Shown here: positions 12,278 through 15,584 of the stretch, piece by piece
Layout of the letters: each line of letters starts with the position of its first letter
How positions within the stretch are numbered: the stretch's first letter is position 1
Assembly (NCBI RefSeq): GCF_900115175.1
Contig: NZ_FOYV01000006.1
Coordinates: 1-15,584, forward strand
Source: Marinobacter gudaonensis
Lineage (GTDB): Bacteria; Pseudomonadota; Gammaproteobacteria; Pseudomonadales; Oleiphilaceae
Length of the DNA stretch: 15,584 nt
Reading direction: 5' to 3'
Notes under the pieces: model-generated
The model's database searches: none
What the model saw: only the letters and a program-made list of their open reading frames with translations
Told to the model about the DNA's origin: nothing
Made by a program: the position numbers and the translations under genes

Positions 12278-12290
12278 TGCGTCCCTTAAA
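12260..12290 (+). terminator. Possible rpoC terminator overlapping the str promoter
   Basis: GGGACGCAGG (12260-12269) pairs with CTTGCGTCCC (12276-12285), ten positions with one G-U pair, around loop CTTACA. The following TTAAATTTTA is T-rich but interrupted, so termination would be weak to moderate. The hairpin spans the promoter spacer, the -10 box and the discriminator. It may end readthrough from rpoC, act as an operator, or be partly chance. A smaller repeat CAGTCA-TCT-TGACTG lies just upstream at 12241-12255. Confidence 0.45.
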
Positions 12291-12292
12291 TT

Positions 12293-12314
12293 TTACCCCC
12301 TGCACAGGGGGTAA
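12293..12314 (+). other. Stem-loop in the rpsL leader
   Basis: TTACCCCCT (12293-12301) is exactly complementary to AGGGGGTAA (12306-12314) around loop GCAC. If transcription starts near 12285, this hairpin lies at the very 5' end of the str mRNA, where such structures can slow 5'-end-dependent RNase E decay. No T-run follows directly; the T6 at 12330-12335 is 15 bases away, so it is a poor terminator. It ends 21 bases before the rpsL Shine-Dalgarno. Confidence 0.6.
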
Positions 12315-12348
12315 GTTTCATTGATATGGTTTTTTGGAGTTTGCTTAC

Positions 12349-12723
12349 ATGGCAACGATTAATCAGTTGGTGCGTAAGCCTCGTAAGCGCAAGGTAGCCA
12401 AGAGCGACGTTCCCGCGCTCCAGGCCTGCCCGCAGCGCCGTGGTGTGTGCACTCGTGTGTACACCACAACGCCGAAGAAGCCGAACTCAGCACTGCGTAA
12501 AGTGTGCCGTGTTCGTCTGACCAACGGCTACGAGGTTTCCTCATACATTGGTGGTGAAGGTCACAACCTTCAGGAGCACAGCGTAGTGCTTATCCGTGGC
12601 GGTCGTGTAAAAGACCTTCCGGGTGTGCGTTACCACACTGTTCGCGGAACGCTGGACACCCAGGGTGTACAGAACCGTAAGCAGGGCCGCTCCAAGTACG
12701 GTGCAAAACGACCCAAGTCCTGA
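12349..12723 (+). CDS. rpsL: 30S ribosomal protein S12
   Basis: S12 lies at the decoding centre of the small subunit and tunes accuracy. The 124-residue product is full length and highly conserved. The loop [11 protein letters not shown] (41-51) and the loop [13 protein letters not shown] (88-100) form the streptomycin-related region. The lysines mutated in known resistant strains (43/44 and 88) are wild type, so sensitivity is expected. D89 corresponds to the aspartate methylthiolated by RimO in E. coli. I chose ATG 12349, with GGAG at 12336-12339 (9 nt), over in-frame upstream codons because [12 protein letters not shown] is the family N-terminus. It is the first gene of the str operon. Confidence 0.98.
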   Translation: MATINQLVRKPRKRKVAKSDVPALQACPQRRGVCTRVYTTTPKKPNSALRKVCRVRLTNGYEVSSYIGGEGHNLQEHSVVLIRGGRVKDLPGVRYHTVRGTLDTQGVQNRKQGRSKYGAKRPKS

Positions 12724-12775
12724 TGTCCCGAGCGGGTGTCTTTTATCGTTGCTTGTCAGAACGGTAAGAGTAAGG

Positions 12776-12799
12776 CTGAGTAGCATTCTGCTATCTCAG
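12776..12799 (+). promoter_or_regulatory. Hairpin in the rpsL-rpsG spacer, possible S7 target
   Basis: CTGAGTAGCA (12776-12785) pairs with TGCTA (12789-12793) and CTCAG (12795-12799), with T12794 bulged and loop TTC. The spacer is 115 bp with no gene in it. In E. coli the rpsL-rpsG intercistronic RNA is bound by S7, which represses rpsG and couples it to rpsL. A similar role here is inferred from location, not from a recognised S7 recognition sequence. The rpsG Shine-Dalgarno AAGGG (12827-12831) lies partly in the loop of a small ATAA/TTAT repeat at 12825-12836. Confidence 0.5.
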
Positions 12800-12820
12800 G
12801 GGTTCCTGAAGACCTTTTAG

Positions 12821-13309
<489 letters not shown>

Positions 13310-13327
13310 TCAGCCGAGGTTTATATC

Positions 13328-15433
13328 GTGGCACGCAAGACTCCTATCAAGCGTTACAGAAACATTGGTATTTGTGCGCACGTTGATGCGGGCAAAACCA
13401 CAACCACCGAGCGGGTCCTGTTCTATACAGGTATCTCCCACAAGATCGGTGAAGTTCATGATGGCGCCGCCACCATGGACTGGATGGAGCAGGAGCAGGA
13501 GCGTGGTATCACCATCACCTCTGCTGCTACCACCACTTTCTGGCAGGGTATGGACAAGCAGTACCCTGAGCACCGGATCAACATCATCGACACCCCGGGA
13601 CACGTTGACTTTACCATCGAGGTAGAGCGTTCACTGCGTGTTCTGGACGGCGCCGTGGTTGTATTCTGTGGTTCCTCCGGTGTTGAGCCGCAGTCCGAGA
13701 CTGTCTGGCGTCAGGCTAACAAGTACGAAGTACCCCGCATGGTGTTCGTCAACAAGATGGACCGTGCTGGCGCCAACTTCCTGCGTGTTGTTGAGCAGAT
13801 CAAGAAGCGTCTGGGTGCCAACTGCGTTCCCATTCAGCTGCCGATCGGTTCCGAGGACGAGTTCGCCGGTATTGTGGACCTTATCCGTAACAAGGCCATC
13901 TACTGGAACGAAGCCGATTCCGGTGCCACCTATGAGCAGAAGGAAGTTCCTGCGGAAATGGCGGACGAAGTGGCCATGTACCGGGAGCAGATGGTGGAGG
14001 CAGCTGCCGAAGCCAACGAAGAGCTCATGGAGAAGTACCTGGAAGAAGGCGAGCTGTCCAACGACGAGATCAAGAAGGGCCTGCGTCTGCGCACCCTGGC
14101 CAACGAGATCGTTGTGGCGACCTGCGGTTCCGCGTTCAAGAACAAGGGCGTGCAGGCGGTGCTGGATGCAGTTGTTGAATTCCTGCCGGCCCCGGACGAG
14201 GTTAAGGCCATCCGTGGCGAGGTAGACGACGAAGGTACCGAAGAGACGCGTCCGGTGGACGACGACGCTCCGTTCGCGGCCCTGGCGTTCAAAATCGCCA
14301 CCGATCCGTTCGTGGGTACCCTGACGTTCTTCCGTGTGTACTCCGGCAAGCTGGAAAGCGGCTCATCGGTTTACAACTCGGTCAAGCAGAAGAAAGAGCG
14401 TGTCGGCCGTATGGTTCAGATGCACTCCAAAGACCGTCAGGAAATCAAAGAAGTGCTGGCGGGTGATATCGCTGCGGCCATCGGCCTGAAGAGCGTCACC
14501 ACCGGTGACACCCTGTGCGACGAGAACCACAAGATCGTTCTTGAACGCATGGAGTTCCCGGAGCCGGTTATCTCTGTGGCGGTTGAGCCGAAGTCCAAGG
14601 CCGACCAGGAAAAGATGGGTGTTGCCCTGGGCAAGCTGGCCCAGGAAGATCCGTCTTTCCGCGTTCGTACCGACGAAGAATCCGGCCAGACCATCATCTC
14701 CGGTATGGGTGAGCTGCACCTGGACATCATCGTTGACCGTATGCGTCGCGAGTTCAAGGTAGAGGCCAACATCGGTAAGCCCCAGGTGGCCTACCGCGAG
14801 TGCATCCGCAAGCCGGTCGATGTGGAAGGCAAGTTTGTTCGTCAGTCCGGTGGTCGCGGTCAGTACGGTCACGTCAAGATCAAGCTCGAGCCGCTGCCGT
14901 TGGATGATGAAGATGGCGAGAACTTTATCTTCGTGAACGAGATCGTGGGTGGTGTGGTTCCCAAGGAATACATCCCGGCGGTTCAACAGGGTATTGCCGA
15001 GCAGATGCAGAACGGCTGTCTGGCCGGTTATCCGCTGCTGCGAATCAAGGCGACCCTGTATGATGGTTCGTATCACGATGTTGACTCCAACGAGATGGCC
15101 TTCAAGGTCGCCGGTTCCATGGCGATGAAGAAGGGCGCTCTGGAAGCGAATCCTGCCCTTCTTGAGCCGCTCATGAGGGTTGAGGTGGTCACTCCTGAGG
15201 ATTACATGGGTGACGTCGTTGGTGACCTGAACCGTCGCCGCGGCCTCGTGCAGGGTATGGATGAAAGCCCCGCTGGCAAAGTCATCCGTGCAGAAGTTCC
15301 GTTGTCGGAGATGTTCGGTTACGCCACCGATCTGCGTTCTGCAACGCAGGGTCGGGCGTCTTATGCGATGGAGTTCTCCCGTTATATGGAAGCTCCCTCG
15401 AACATTGCCGAAGCGATCATTAAAAAGGGTTGA
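13328..15433 (+). CDS. fusA: Elongation factor G
   Basis: EF-G is the GTPase that drives translocation and, with RRF, ribosome recycling. The 701-residue product matches the family length. The GTPase motifs are in order: P-loop AHVDAGKTT (17-25), RGIT in switch I (59-62), DTPGH in switch II (88-92), and NKMD (142-145). Domains 2-5 follow, including the domain IV region with GGRGQYGHV. The start is GTG 13328, with GAGG at 13316-13319 (8 nt), giving the family N-terminus [15 protein letters not shown]. The wider [11 protein letters not shown] motif marks the canonical translocase. tuf begins 35 bp downstream, as usual in the str operon. Confidence 0.98.
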   Translation: MARKTPIKRYRNIGICAHVDAGKTTTTERVLFYTGISHKIGEVHDGAATMDWMEQEQERGITITSAATTTFWQGMDKQYPEHRINIIDTPGHVDFTIEVERSLRVLDGAVVVFCGSSGVEPQSETVWRQANKYEVPRMVFVNKMDRAGANFLRVVEQIKKRLGANCVPIQLPIGSEDEFAGIVDLIRNKAIYWNEADSGATYEQKEVPAEMADEVAMYREQMVEAAAEANEELMEKYLEEGELSNDEIKKGLRLRTLANEIVVATCGSAFKNKGVQAVLDAVVEFLPAPDEVKAIRGEVDDEGTEETRPVDDDAPFAALAFKIATDPFVGTLTFFRVYSGKLESGSSVYNSVKQKKERVGRMVQMHSKDRQEIKEVLAGDIAAAIGLKSVTTGDTLCDENHKIVLERMEFPEPVISVAVEPKSKADQEKMGVALGKLAQEDPSFRVRTDEESGQTIISGMGELHLDIIVDRMRREFKVEANIGKPQVAYRECIRKPVDVEGKFVRQSGGRGQYGHVKIKLEPLPLDDEDGENFIFVNEIVGGVVPKEYIPAVQQGIAEQMQNGCLAGYPLLRIKATLYDGSYHDVDSNEMAFKVAGSMAMKKGALEANPALLEPLMRVEVVTPEDYMGDVVGDLNRRRGLVQGMDESPAGKVIRAEVPLSEMFGYATDLRSATQGRASYAMEFSRYMEAPSNIAEAIIKKG

Positions 15434-15468
15434 TCCCCAGGACTTAAGAAACAGGAAGAGGTGTAACC

Positions 15469-15584
15469 GTGTCTAAATCTAAATTTGAGCGTAATAAGCC
15501 GCACTTGAACGTGGGCACCATTGGTCACGTAGACCATGGTAAGACCACTCTGACAGCTGCCCTGACTCGTGTATGTCACGAAGT
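15469..15584 (+). CDS. tuf: Elongation factor Tu, N-terminal end (partial)
   Basis: This second tuf gene is cut by the window edge after 38 codons. It reads [20 protein letters not shown], followed by [18 protein letters not shown]. The P-loop GHVDHGKT is intact. The start is GTG 15469, with AGAGG at 15457-15461, 7 nt upstream. It follows fusA by 35 bp without a terminator, the tufA position of the str operon. Together with the gene ending at 94 it shows that the genome has two EF-Tu copies. The typical gammaproteobacterial start is [16 protein letters not shown], so S4 and L13 are small variations. Confidence 0.97.
   Translation, partial: MSKSKFERNKPHLNVGTIGHVDHGKTTLTAALTRVCHE

Noticed and set aside
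13328..13330. GTG starts of rplJ, fusA and tuf as unusual biology.
   Set aside because: GTG is a normal alternative start, common for these genes, and each has a good Shine-Dalgarno.

Overview
The window is a housekeeping region of a gammaproteobacterial chromosome: the rpoBC/ribosomal-protein cluster running straight into the str operon. Every gene is on the + strand. The order is tuf(3' end)-trpT-secE-nusG-rplK-rplA-rplJ-rplL-rpoB-rpoC-rpsL-rpsG-fusA-tuf(5' end). This order (tRNA-Trp between tuf and secE, and the str genes directly after rpoC), the protein sequences and the G/C-rich third codon positions suggest a marine gammaproteobacterium, probably Marinobacter or a close relative. The genus is inferred from memory of related proteins, not from a search.

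Layout. 1-609: end of one EF-Tu gene, tRNA-Trp(CCA) and secE. 622-1155: nusG, followed by a strong intrinsic-terminator-like hairpin. 1236-2406: an L1-type translational-control leader, then rplK and rplA (L11 operon). 2448-3571: an L10-type leader, then rplJ and rplL. 3611-3641: an attenuator-like terminator. 3813-12181: rpoB and rpoC, separated by 74 bp that hold a GC-rich hairpin. 12182-12348: a structured spacer with four inverted repeats and a good sigma70-type promoter with a GC-rich discriminator. 12349-15433: rpsL, rpsG and fusA. 15469-15584: start of a second EF-Tu gene.

How it works together. The genes make the core of transcription (beta, beta', NusG), protein export (SecE) and translation (L11, L1, L10, L7/L12, S12, S7, EF-G, EF-Tu, tRNA-Trp). 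The intergenic spacers carry the regulation: RNA elements that match the known autogenous control by L1 and L10, a partial terminator that would lower rpoBC relative to rplJL, and a probable growth-rate/stringent-controlled promoter for the str genes. All genes look intact, with the family's catalytic and metal-binding residues in place. There are no mobile elements, CRISPR arrays, pseudogenes or unrecognised genes.

I found no undescribed system. The observations most worth checking are in the spacers: inverted repeats overlapping both elements of the putative str promoter, a 15-bp palindrome just before rpoB, and the paired terminators.
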